Of a stretch of DNA of 32,342 nucleotides, positions 25,022 through 32,342 are shown piece by piece. The first letter of the stretch is position 1; every line of letters starts with the position of its first letter. The notes under the pieces are model-generated. The model ran no database searches, had not been told where the DNA came from, and saw nothing but the letters and a program-made list of their open reading frames with translations. Source of the stretch: an uncultured Eubacterium sp. (lineage in GTDB: Bacteria; Bacillota; Clostridia; Lachnospirales; Lachnospiraceae); the NCBI GenBank assembly GCA_910580075.1, contig CAJTVR010000052.1:1545-33886 (forward strand). The letters are read 5' to 3'. The position numbers were made by a program, and so were the translations under genes.

Positions 25022-26155
25022 ATGAAACACTGTGACAAACTGATTATTGGTGCGGGATTTTATGGATTATATGCAGCCCTTTACTGCTGCAGGAGGGGAC
25101 AGAGTGTAATTGTACTGGAATGTGATCCGGCACCATTTAAAAGAGCTACCTATATCAACCAGGTACGTGTACACCACGGGTATCATTATCCGAGGTCTAT
25201 TTCTACAGCGCTGAAATCGGCAGGATATTTTGAACGTTTTCATAAAGATTTTGCATTCTGCATCAATCGGGAATTTGACCAGATTTATGCGACATCGAGC
25301 CAGTATTCCTGGTCGGATGGCAGGCAGTTCAGGGAATTTTGCAGGGCCGCCGGTATACCGTGCGAGGAACTGCATCCTGGCAGCTATTTTAAAGACGGCA
25401 TGTGCGACGGGGTATTCCGGACAAAGGAATATACTTATGACGCAGTGATTTTGAAAAACTATCTGCTAAAAGAGCTGGAAGGCTGTGCTTCATCCTGTGA
25501 AATCAGATGCGGGGTGAAAATCACAGGTATAAAAAGACTTCAGGACGTGTATGTGATTGATACAGAAGAAGGGATATCTTACAGCAGCGGGTTTGTGCTG
25601 AATGCTTCTTATGCTTCATCGAATCAGATTCTGGATATGGCTGGTTTTGAGAAGTTCCGCATAAAATATGAGCTGTGCGAGATTATTTTGTGTGATGTTA
25701 ACGACAGGCTTCGAAATATCGGATTTACTGTTATGGACGGCCCGTTTTTTTCGATCATGCCGTTTGGCAGGACCGGATTTCATTCCCTGACCTCTGTAAC
25801 GTTTACTCCGCATATGACAAGCTACGATGAAATGCCGGATTTTCCATGCCAGAAAAAGAGCAGGGGGTTCTGCTCCAGGCAGAGTCTGGGAAACTGCAGT
25901 GACTGTCCGGCGGGGCCGGCTACGGCATTCCCGTATATGGTAGGACTGGCGCGAAAATATATGCTGGATGATTACGGGTTTGCATACAAAAAATCACTGT
26001 TTTCCATGAAACCGATTCTGGTGAGTTCGGAAATGGATGATTCCAGGCCGACAGTGATCAGAATATATTCAAAGAAGCCTGTATTTGCCGGAGTTTTGTC
26101 TGGAAAGATCAATACAGTGTATGATTTAGACGGGGTGCTTAGCGATGACGGATAA
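25022..26155 (+). CDS. FAD-dependent oxidoreductase of the DAO type (377 aa)
   Basis: The N-terminal dinucleotide fold KLIIGAGFYGLYAALYCCRRGQSVIVLE has GAGFYG at 10-15, then RATYINQVRVHHGYHYPRS. The middle contains GVKITGIKRL and FVLNASYASSNQIL, typical of amino-acid-oxidase-like flavoproteins. A cysteine cluster, C276-x7-C284-x7-C292-x2-C295, lies in the C-terminal half and could bind metal or form disulfides. The substrate is unknown; placement between WecB and a lipid-sugar synthase suggests oxidation of a sugar or lipid-linked sugar. ATG 25022 (AGGGG 8-12 nt upstream) is preferred over ATG 24998. The 3' end overlaps the next gene by 11 nt, so the two are coupled. Confidence 0.75.
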   Translation: MKHCDKLIIGAGFYGLYAALYCCRRGQSVIVLECDPAPFKRATYINQVRVHHGYHYPRSISTALKSAGYFERFHKDFAFCINREFDQIYATSSQYSWSDGRQFREFCRAAGIPCEELHPGSYFKDGMCDGVFRTKEYTYDAVILKNYLLKELEGCASSCEIRCGVKITGIKRLQDVYVIDTEEGISYSSGFVLNASYASSNQILDMAGFEKFRIKYELCEIILCDVNDRLRNIGFTVMDGPFFSIMPFGRTGFHSLTSVTFTPHMTSYDEMPDFPCQKKSRGFCSRQSLGNCSDCPAGPATAFPYMVGLARKYMLDDYGFAYKKSLFSMKPILVSSEMDDSRPTVIRIYSKKPVFAGVLSGKINTVYDLDGVLSDDG

Positions 26156-27092
26156 AGAGAAAAATTTTGTCTCGGCAGTGATCTATGTACATAATGCCGA
26201 AAACAGAGCGGGGGACTTTTTAAAGACGGTCATTCGTATTTTGGAAGAAAATTTTGAACATTCTGAGATTATATGCGTGAATGATTCGTCAGATGATGAT
26301 TCCCTGGATATTATTAAAAATGCAGCTGTTACAGCGTCCTGTGTGAGTGTATCTGTAGTAAATATGAGTTATTTTTACGGACTGGAAACTGCTATGGATG
26401 CTGGACTTGATTTATCTGTAGGAGATTTTGTGTTCGAGTTTGACCATACAGTGTCAGACTTTGAACCAGCCCTTATCATGGACATTTACAGGCATTCCCT
26501 TCAAGGATACGATATTGTGAGCGCTGTACCAAAAGGCAGGGAGAAAATTACTTCCAGATTATTTTACCAGCTGTTTAACCGGTTTGCAGATTTTCCATGC
26601 CAGCTGCACACAGAGAGCTTTCGAATTCTCAGCAGGCGTGTGATAAACCGTATTCATTCGATGAACAAAACAATTCTATACAGAAAGGCCGTTTATGCCA
26701 GCCAGGGGTTAAAAACGGATACGGTTACCTATCAGGCCGTTTCGAATATAGAGCGGGGGGGGGTAAATCAGGATAAACAGATGCGCAGCTACAGGCTCAG
26801 GCTGGCTGTGGATTCGCTCATTTTATTTACACAGATCGGATACCGGTTTTCGATTGCGATGACACTCCTGATGATGTTTGTGTCGGTGTTTATGACGGTA
26901 TATTCTGCTGCGGTTTATCTCTCATCCAGTCCGGCTGCCGGATGGACAACAACAATTTTATTCCTGTCCGCAGCGTTTTTTGGCTTGTTCGGCATACTGA
27001 CTCTGGTAATTAAGTATCTGCAGCTTTTAGTAGATCTGGCATTTAAGAGAAAACATTATAGTTTTGAAAGTGTCGAAAAACTGACCAGATAA
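26145..27092 (+). CDS. GtrB/DPM1-like membrane GT2 glycosyltransferase (315 aa)
   Basis: The GT-A domain has VSAVIYVHNAE, IICVNDSSDDDSLDII, YFYGLETAMDAGLDLSVGDFVFEFD and ILSRRVINRI, the layout of dolichyl/undecaprenyl-phosphate sugar synthases. Two C-terminal membrane helices (about 228-262 and 268-297) are as in GtrB. It would charge undecaprenyl phosphate with a single sugar for use outside the cell. The large GT-C-like protein at 28229 could be the consuming enzyme, giving a GtrB/GtrC-like module; no GtrA-type small flippase is seen. A G9 tract (26755-26763) encodes RGGV and is in frame; slippage would remove both membrane helices. Confidence 0.8.
   Translation: MTDKEKNFVSAVIYVHNAENRAGDFLKTVIRILEENFEHSEIICVNDSSDDDSLDIIKNAAVTASCVSVSVVNMSYFYGLETAMDAGLDLSVGDFVFEFDHTVSDFEPALIMDIYRHSLQGYDIVSAVPKGREKITSRLFYQLFNRFADFPCQLHTESFRILSRRVINRIHSMNKTILYRKAVYASQGLKTDTVTYQAVSNIERGGVNQDKQMRSYRLRLAVDSLILFTQIGYRFSIAMTLLMMFVSVFMTVYSAAVYLSSSPAAGWTTTILFLSAAFFGLFGILTLVIKYLQLLVDLAFKRKHYSFESVEKLTR
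26755..26763 (+). repeat. G9 homopolymer tract inside the GtrB-like gene (in frame)
   Basis: Nine consecutive G lie in CGG-GGG-GGG-GTA, just before the two C-terminal membrane helices. Confidence 0.9.
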
Positions 27093-27101
27093 GAGAATGG
27101 G

Positions 27102-27389
27102 ATGAATACTTTAACAGGATATGCAGGTGTTACAGGAAGCATTTTCCTCAAAAAGGGAATATAGGAGAACGCAGTAAACGCTATAACAGGATATGCAGGT
27201 GTTACAGGAAGCATTTTCCTCAAAAAGGGAGTATAGGAGAATTCAGTAAATGCTATAACAGGATATACAGTTATTGCAGGAAGCATCCCATGTATAAAGG
27301 GAATATAGGAGAACGCAATGAATGCTTTAGCAGGATATACAGGCTTTGTAGGAAGCAGCCTTTATGAAAAGGGTCAGTTTGATCTGGTA
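27102..27389. repeat. Four 72-bp tandem copies of the reductase gene's 5' end
   Basis: The units begin at 27102, 27174, 27246 and 27318, an exact 72-base (24-codon) period. The fourth is the real gene start. Each encodes a version of the nucleotide-binding loop: MNTLTGYAGVTGSIFLKKGI, VNAITGYAGVTGSIFLKKGV, VNAITGYTVIAGSIPCIKGI, then MNALAGYTGFVGSSLYEKGQ. The first three end in TAG fused to an AGGAG ribosome site. All are in the gene's frame. Copies 2 and 3 have GTA instead of ATG at the start position. Confidence 0.93.
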
Positions 27390-28238
27390 TACAATTCAAA
27401 GAATATTGAAAAAGCCTATGGGACGAAACCGCAGCTGCTGGTCTATGCAGGACTCAGGGCGGAAAAATATCTGGCAAATCATGCACCCTGGAAAGATATG
27501 CAGCAGGTCATTCAGGCAGAGGAAAATATTGCAAAAATCGATCCGCACAGGCTGGTTCTTATATCTACCATTGATGTTTTCAGCACGCCAAAGAATGTTG
27601 ACGAAAGCTCAAAAATTCATACAGAGCATCTGCATGCATACGGATACAACCGTTACCAGCTGGAACTGTGGGTGAGGCAAAAGTACCAGGATGCACTGAT
27701 TATCCGTCTGCCCGGACTGTTTGGAAAAAACCTGAAAAAGAACTTTATATATGACTGTATGCATGAGATTCCTTTTATGCTCAAGGAGCCTGTATTTTAC
27801 GGACTGGCGAAAAAAGATCCTGATATAAAAAAATATTATAAGCCGGCTGAACCTGGTTTTTATCGGGCATGTGTGCTGGAAGAAGAGGAGGCGTTTCTGA
27901 AGAAAAAATTCAGAGCGCTCGGTTTTTCGGCACGGAATTTTACAGACAGCAGAAGCATGTTTCAGTTTTACAGTCTGACAAGGCTGTGGGATGATATGTG
28001 CACGGCATTAAAAGCAGGACTCATACTCTGGCATCCGGCCACAGAACCAGTGTCAGCTGCGGAACTTTTCAGGTATATGACAGGCAGGGAATTTCAGAAT
28101 GAATTAGACGGTATTCCGGCTGATTATAATTATAAAACGCTTTATGCGCATCTGTTTGGCGGCGAGGGGGGATATATCTGCAAAAAAGAACAGGTTTTAG
28201 AAGAAATCAAAAGATTTGCCGGGCAAAGATGGCAGTAA
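27318..28238 (+). CDS. RmlD/epimerase-like NAD(P)-binding protein (306 aa)
   Basis: A Rossmann loop at the very start (MNALAGYTGFVGSSLYEKG, G6-x-x-G9-x-x-G12) is followed by LVYAGLRAEKYLAN, LVLISTIDVFSTPKNVDESS and LIIRLPGLFGKNL, as in extended short-chain reductases of nucleotide sugars. The usual YxxxK is replaced by Y108-xxx-R112 (AYGYNRYQLE), so normal dehydrogenase or epimerase chemistry is uncertain. AGGAGAAC (27308-27315) sets the start. The first 24 codons are the fourth unit of the tandem array upstream. The 3' end overlaps the next gene by 10 nt. It may make a sugar for the GtrB-like and GT-C-like pair around it. Confidence 0.75.
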   Translation: MNALAGYTGFVGSSLYEKGQFDLVYNSKNIEKAYGTKPQLLVYAGLRAEKYLANHAPWKDMQQVIQAEENIAKIDPHRLVLISTIDVFSTPKNVDESSKIHTEHLHAYGYNRYQLELWVRQKYQDALIIRLPGLFGKNLKKNFIYDCMHEIPFMLKEPVFYGLAKKDPDIKKYYKPAEPGFYRACVLEEEEAFLKKKFRALGFSARNFTDSRSMFQFYSLTRLWDDMCTALKAGLILWHPATEPVSAAELFRYMTGREFQNELDGIPADYNYKTLYAHLFGGEGGYICKKEQVLEEIKRFAGQRWQ

Positions 28239-31200
28239 CATTTGAAAAAGCAGGAGCTGTTTTCAGGCTGGCTGCCTGTGCCTTTATCATATGTATTGTC
28301 CTGCAGTCATTTTTTGCAGATGGCATAAAACCGTACTGCTCGGTGAAAGAGTATCTGTATCAGAATGATTTTACAGACGGCCAGGCGGAAGAAATCCATG
28401 ATACGGCTGTATCACAGCATTTTGTGGCACGTGGAAATATCATCAGCAGCTTTTTGCTGTATGTAAACAGTGCAGATTCTGGAACCGTGCAGATTACGTT
28501 ATCTAAGGCAGATGGCAGCAGGATCAAATCTGTACCGGCAGACCTGGGCAGCTATACGCCGGGTACATGGGCCAGGATTGCTTTGGACTGTAAATACTTA
28601 AAAAGAGGAGCGGAATATGTCCTGACAATTCAGTCAGAAAGAGGGCTGCATTCGCTGCTTTTAGACCAGGGGGAACAGCCGGAAATTTATTTGCAGTGTG
28701 AAGGCAGCCGGGGCAGGATAAACGGGAGCCTGGCGGCGGGGATACAGCAGACTTACAGCTATCTGACATGGGCTGGTGTCCTGGAACTGTTTTTTACATT
28801 ATTGATGGCGGTGCTGCTGGCTCTGGCGTTATGTTATACAGTATTACATATAAAACTGCTGGTTTCGGAGTTTGAGGCATCACGGATGGGACTGCTGTAT
28901 GCGGTCTGTTTTGCCGTAACACTTGTTTTTCTGTTTAATCCTATGGATGAGGCACGTACACAGGTGCAGTCTTTTAAACGGGTGATAGGGGCAGGCATGC
29001 TTTCAAACGTGGATGTATCGAGACGCATCAGCAGTTTCTCTTGCTGGTTTCTATTTTTTGGCGCTGCATGCATGCTTTTTTATCTGCTGGTCTGTTATTT
29101 CAGACGCAGGGAGTGCAGCGGTGAAAAAAAGAAAGTACGGGATTTTCTGGACCAGCTGGTAATTCTGGCAGATGTGAATCTGGTATTCCGGTGTATTACA
29201 TATTTTGCTGACCAGACAGAGATGCGGACGGTATTTTATTATTCGACGGCGGTTATACAGCTGGGTATTCTTGCAGCCGGAGCATATCTGATCCTGAATC
29301 TGGATAAAAAAATATCTGCCGATTTATATGCCAGGCTGGAAGTGTCTGCATTTTGCATTGCGTTTCCTGTGGCAGTTCTTGTACAGAAAGAATGGCAGTC
29401 CGGGAAGCTGCTGATCGGAATCCAGGCTGCGGCTGTGATAAGCGTGTCTGTTCTATCATGTGTTTTTGCTGGCTTCATAAAATCCGAAAAGAGCCGGGCA
29501 CTTATTGATGCAGGCTGCGTATGTGCAGCCGGATTACCGTTTGTTACTTCTTTGTATATAGAACTTATCAGTATTTTAAACCAGCATGGCGTATTTGTAT
29601 CACATTTAAGAAAATATTATGCTGTATGCATGCTGGCAGGATTTGCTTTTACTCTGCTGTTTTCTGTCTTTATCAGAAAGAGGCGTATGATACTGGCAAA
29701 ATGGAAAACATGGACGTATTCATGGATGGTATTTGGCATTACATGTCTGAGTGTCCAGATTCCTCTGGAGGGAACGTATCACGCAGATATTTTTGAGGCA
29801 GCCAACGCCGGAATTTTAATCAGCGGTTTTCTGGATTACGGGGAAATACCTCTGATAGAGCATTATGGGGGCCATATGATGAGCGGCGTATGGGAAGGCC
29901 TTATTTATGCCGTACTGAATCACGATTCTAAAGGCGCGGTTTTCAGCCCGTATGCCGAATATCATACGGCGGTCTTAGCAGTGCTTTTCTTTGCGTTAGT
30001 CAGAAAAGTATGGAAGGAAGATCTGGCGCTGTTTGCCACATTATGTTTTCCGTTTTCCGGGGCATGGAATTATTTTGGATTAGGAATGACGGTCTGCCTG
30101 GCTGTCTGGGCTTATCTTAAGAAAAATACGTACTTTAGAGCCGCGCTTATCTGGCTGGCGTTTATCTGGTGTGCATTGTACAGGCTGGATCTGGGATTCA
30201 GCATCGGGTCTGCCTGTATGCTGGCGGCATTGGTGTATATTCTGGCAGACAGAAACTGGAAAGCAGCAAAACAGTTATCCATAACGCTTGCAGCATGGAG
30301 TGTCTGCGGATCGGCATTGTGGTTTATGCTTTGTGTGGCAAAAGGGATTCATCCGGTTCACAGGATGCTGGAATTTTTACTGATCAGTTTATCAAACCAG
30401 AACTGGGCGTTTGCCGGAATCGGAAATACGGGAAACACGATATTTTCCTGGTGCTATCTGCTCGTTCCTTTTGCTATGGCCGGCAGTCTTTTGTACATTG
30501 TGTTTTCAAAAGAATTCAGGAAGAATGCAGGAGATGAAATATGGATGTTATTACTGATTCTGGGATTTTCTTATTTTACGAATTTTTCCAGGGGATTAGT
30601 AAGGCATTCGCTGGCGGAACAGGCAGCGTCTGTCGTACTGTGGAACGCATATATATACCTGGCCGTATTTTTTTCTGTATATAAAAAGAAAAAAGAGTGC
30701 TTCCTTCCTGTTTTTGCACTGCTCATGCTCTGCAATACAGTCCTGACTGTACCCGCAAATTACCAGGCATCTGCGATTGGAGACCAGGCTGCGTCGAAGC
30801 TGGGTCAGTTTACAGAAAAATGGACACCTGGCAGATTCGCATATGAAGATCTGAAAACAGATGAAAACGGCGAAAAGGAGATTCCACAGACTTACTGGGA
30901 AAAACTTCAGACAGATCAAAAAAAGGTATCCAGAACGGTATGGGATGAAACTTTAAGAGATACCGTTCAGCCATATGCGCTGGTGATGGATACCCTGCTG
31001 GAAAAGGACGAAACATTTGCAGATTTTATTAATAAAACATTTGCGTATGCATTAATGAACAGAAGAAATCCATTTTACGTGAGCCAGTCTCCGCTGCAGC
31101 TGTCCGGAGAGTTTACGCAGGAGATGTTTATCGCTCAGATGAAAGGAATCCCGCTTGTGCTGATGCCGCTGGATGAGTACAGGGCGGCTGTCCGCCTGGA

Positions 31201-32266
31201 TGGGATTGCAAATGCATACAGGTATTATAAGGTTTCAGAATATATCAGCCGCAGTTACGTGCCACTGTGCAGATACGGCACATCATTTGCAGTATGGTGT
31301 CTGCCGCAGCGATACGCAGAATTCCGGCAAAAGATAAAGCCGCTTACAGGCAGGACAGACTATACAATGGCCTTTCAGACATCCGGCCAGTTAGAATTTG
31401 AAAACTGCAGCAGGCGGACAGATCCTGCTTCAGGGGATACTGTCATAACAGCAGGCAAAGACAGCCCGGCAGTCCGCGGTCTGCAGAATTTGATCAATCC
31501 TGCTCCGTATGAAGGCAAAAATGTCTGTATTGAAATTGCATATGATACAGATACAGACGGACAGATGCAGATTTTTTATTCCGATGCAGACGGCGGAGAA
31601 CATAGTGCAGGTGAAACAGCAGCCACAGCCAGTATTTCAGGAGACGGAACGGCTGAATTTTTAGTACCGGTTACAGAAGGTACGCAGTTAAAACTGGATA
31701 TTCCGGCAGGAAGTACAGTCAGAATAAAATCGCTGAGGGCAGGCTGCCCGGTGTTCTATATTGATTATGGATATGACGGCCCGGATGAATCGGAGGATAA
31801 AGAAGGAAATGTGGCTTCTATATATAGAAACAGTCTGCATACTTATTCTCTGGCATACCTTCCAGCAATATGGGCAGAGCATGATGATGCAGCCAGCCAT
31901 ACTGTATGCTGCAGCCTGAGAGATCAGGACGGTATATATGTATTTGACCGTAAGAAAATTGCAGCAGATGCGGATCAAAAGGGAAATTATCTCCTTATTA
32001 CAGCTGACTATACAGGAACTGATACAGGGGAAGATTATGATGCGGATGATGAAACAATAGACGCAGTTGTAAGGGCTGGAATCTATAAAAATGGAACCTT
32101 TATTGAAAAATACCAGTATACCATGACTGTGAAAGAAGGCAGGCATGATTATCTGATACGGATCAGCAATGACTATTACTGGTATCTGGGCGAAGTGAAT
32201 GCGGTGACAGTTTCCTGTGAGGGTGATCTGCGTGAAGCCGGAATGAAGATGCTGGAGGGAGATTAG
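28229..32266 (+). CDS. Giant multi-pass membrane protein, GT-C-like, with soluble ends (1345 aa)
   Basis: I do not recognise a named family. One membrane segment (about 13-30) is followed by a beta-rich domain of about 150 residues (to about 180, FLLYVNSADSGTVQITLSKADG, resembling a carbohydrate-binding sandwich). Then come many membrane helices to about residue 845 and a C-terminal soluble region of about 500 residues that is again beta-rich at its end. After a helix, LEGTYHADIFEAANAGILISGFLDYGEIPLIEHYGGHMMSG (H518, D520, E523) has the look of the acidic first loop of GT-C transferases that use lipid-phosphate sugars. It is encoded directly after the GtrB-like and RmlD-like genes with overlaps. 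Likely role: transfer of a lipid-linked sugar to the polymer outside the cell, or a related decoration step; this is inferred. Confidence 0.7.
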   Translation: MAVTFEKAGAVFRLAACAFIICIVLQSFFADGIKPYCSVKEYLYQNDFTDGQAEEIHDTAVSQHFVARGNIISSFLLYVNSADSGTVQITLSKADGSRIKSVPADLGSYTPGTWARIALDCKYLKRGAEYVLTIQSERGLHSLLLDQGEQPEIYLQCEGSRGRINGSLAAGIQQTYSYLTWAGVLELFFTLLMAVLLALALCYTVLHIKLLVSEFEASRMGLLYAVCFAVTLVFLFNPMDEARTQVQSFKRVIGAGMLSNVDVSRRISSFSCWFLFFGAACMLFYLLVCYFRRRECSGEKKKVRDFLDQLVILADVNLVFRCITYFADQTEMRTVFYYSTAVIQLGILAAGAYLILNLDKKISADLYARLEVSAFCIAFPVAVLVQKEWQSGKLLIGIQAAAVISVSVLSCVFAGFIKSEKSRALIDAGCVCAAGLPFVTSLYIELISILNQHGVFVSHLRKYYAVCMLAGFAFTLLFSVFIRKRRMILAKWKTWTYSWMVFGITCLSVQIPLEGTYHADIFEAANAGILISGFLDYGEIPLIEHYGGHMMSGVWEGLIYAVLNHDSKGAVFSPYAEYHTAVLAVLFFALVRKVWKEDLALFATLCFPFSGAWNYFGLGMTVCLAVWAYLKKNTYFRAALIWLAFIWCALYRLDLGFSIGSACMLAALVYILADRNWKAAKQLSITLAAWSVCGSALWFMLCVAKGIHPVHRMLEFLLISLSNQNWAFAGIGNTGNTIFSWCYLLVPFAMAGSLLYIVFSKEFRKNAGDEIWMLLLILGFSYFTNFSRGLVRHSLAEQAASVVLWNAYIYLAVFFSVYKKKKECFLPVFALLMLCNTVLTVPANYQASAIGDQAASKLGQFTEKWTPGRFAYEDLKTDENGEKEIPQTYWEKLQTDQKKVSRTVWDETLRDTVQPYALVMDTLLEKDETFADFINKTFAYALMNRRNPFYVSQSPLQLSGEFTQEMFIAQMKGIPLVLMPLDEYRAAVRLDGIANAYRYYKVSEYISRSYVPLCRYGTSFAVWCLPQRYAEFRQKIKPLTGRTDYTMAFQTSGQLEFENCSRRTDPASGDTVITAGKDSPAVRGLQNLINPAPYEGKNVCIEIAYDTDTDGQMQIFYSDADGGEHSAGETAATASISGDGTAEFLVPVTEGTQLKLDIPAGSTVRIKSLRAGCPVFYIDYGYDGPDESEDKEGNVASIYRNSLHTYSLAYLPAIWAEHDDAASHTVCCSLRDQDGIYVFDRKKIAADADQKGNYLLITADYTGTDTGEDYDADDETIDAVVRAGIYKNGTFIEKYQYTMTVKEGRHDYLIRISNDYYWYLGEVNAVTVSCEGDLREAGMKMLEGD

Positions 32267-32302
32267 AGGGGGCTTTGGAAATCTGTGTGTGGGGGAGGGG
32301 GT

Positions 32303-32342
32303 ATGAATGATCCGGACGCTGGGAAGAGACACTTTTTCCTTT
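32303..32342 (+). CDS. Possible start of a further gene, cut by the window edge
   Basis: A purine-rich ribosome site (GGGGGAGGGGG, 32291-32301) lies immediately before ATG 32303. The frame MNDPDAGKRHFFL is open to the edge. It is too short to identify, but its position suggests the operon continues. Confidence 0.35.
   Translation, partial: MNDPDAGKRHFFL

Noticed and set aside
23661..27389. CRISPR array as an explanation for the tandem repeats
   Set aside because: The copies are contiguous with no unique spacers, the periods differ between sites, and each unit is a copy of a gene end. No cas genes are present.

Overview
The window reads as part of a Clostridia genome, most likely a Lachnospiraceae gut commensal. 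This is inferred from the strong Shine-Dalgarno sites with frequent GTG/TTG starts, consensus SigA-type promoter elements, a relaxase fragment beginning MAKLIFTSRY, an IS3-family remnant, and the style of the glycan genes. About 30 kb is one collinear plus-strand polysaccharide (capsule/exopolysaccharide/teichuronic-type) biosynthesis operon, and its right end runs off the window.

Left flank (1-1722). A compact minus-strand structured RNA (about 44-220) has a perfect TTGACA-N17-TATAAT promoter and a strong intrinsic terminator. Next comes a junction of decayed mobile DNA: 35 codons that start like a conjugative relaxase, abutting a frameshifted IS3-type transposase. A small orphan gene (1051-1290) follows. 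After it lies a 275-bp segment bounded by two 21-bp sequences that are exact reverse complements of each other. That segment holds a bidirectional terminator and a promoter-like pair that points away from the operon in the present orientation, so it is a candidate invertible on/off switch.

Operon (1723-32266). Gene order: XRE regulator; Wzz-like chain-length protein lacking a kinase P-loop; GT4; heparinase II/III-like protein; WecC-type UDP-ManNAc dehydrogenase; hexapeptide acetyltransferase; AsnB-like amidotransferase; GT4; NAD epimerase; DxD glycosyltransferase-like protein; GT2; GT4 (frameshifted); Wzy-like polymerase; GT4; polysaccharide pyruvyl transferase (frameshifted); ferredoxin/F420-hydrogenase-beta protein (frameshifted); Wzx flippase; a second AsnB-like protein; WecB UDP-GlcNAc 2-epimerase; FAD oxidoreductase; GtrB-like GT2; RmlD-like reductase; a 1345-aa GT-C-like membrane protein. 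Together these suggest a Wzx/Wzy-type heteropolymer. WecB+WecC would supply UDP-ManNAcA, the AsnB-like proteins may amidate uronic acids, and acetyl and pyruvyl decorations are possible. No initiating phosphoglycosyltransferase and no CpsD/Wzc kinase is visible, so these probably lie outside the window.

Unusual features. (i) Four exact G9 tracts lie inside coding regions. The one in the acetyltransferase is one G out of frame, the other three are in frame. This looks like slipped-strand contingency. (ii) Three further genes carry single frameshifts, two of them at simple repeats. (iii) At five gene junctions the spacer is a tandem duplication of the adjoining gene end (units 42-76 bp, 2-4 copies). 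With the candidate invertible segment, these point to a locus whose expression and product are built to vary, or to a locus in active decay. Assembly error must be excluded for the frameshifts.
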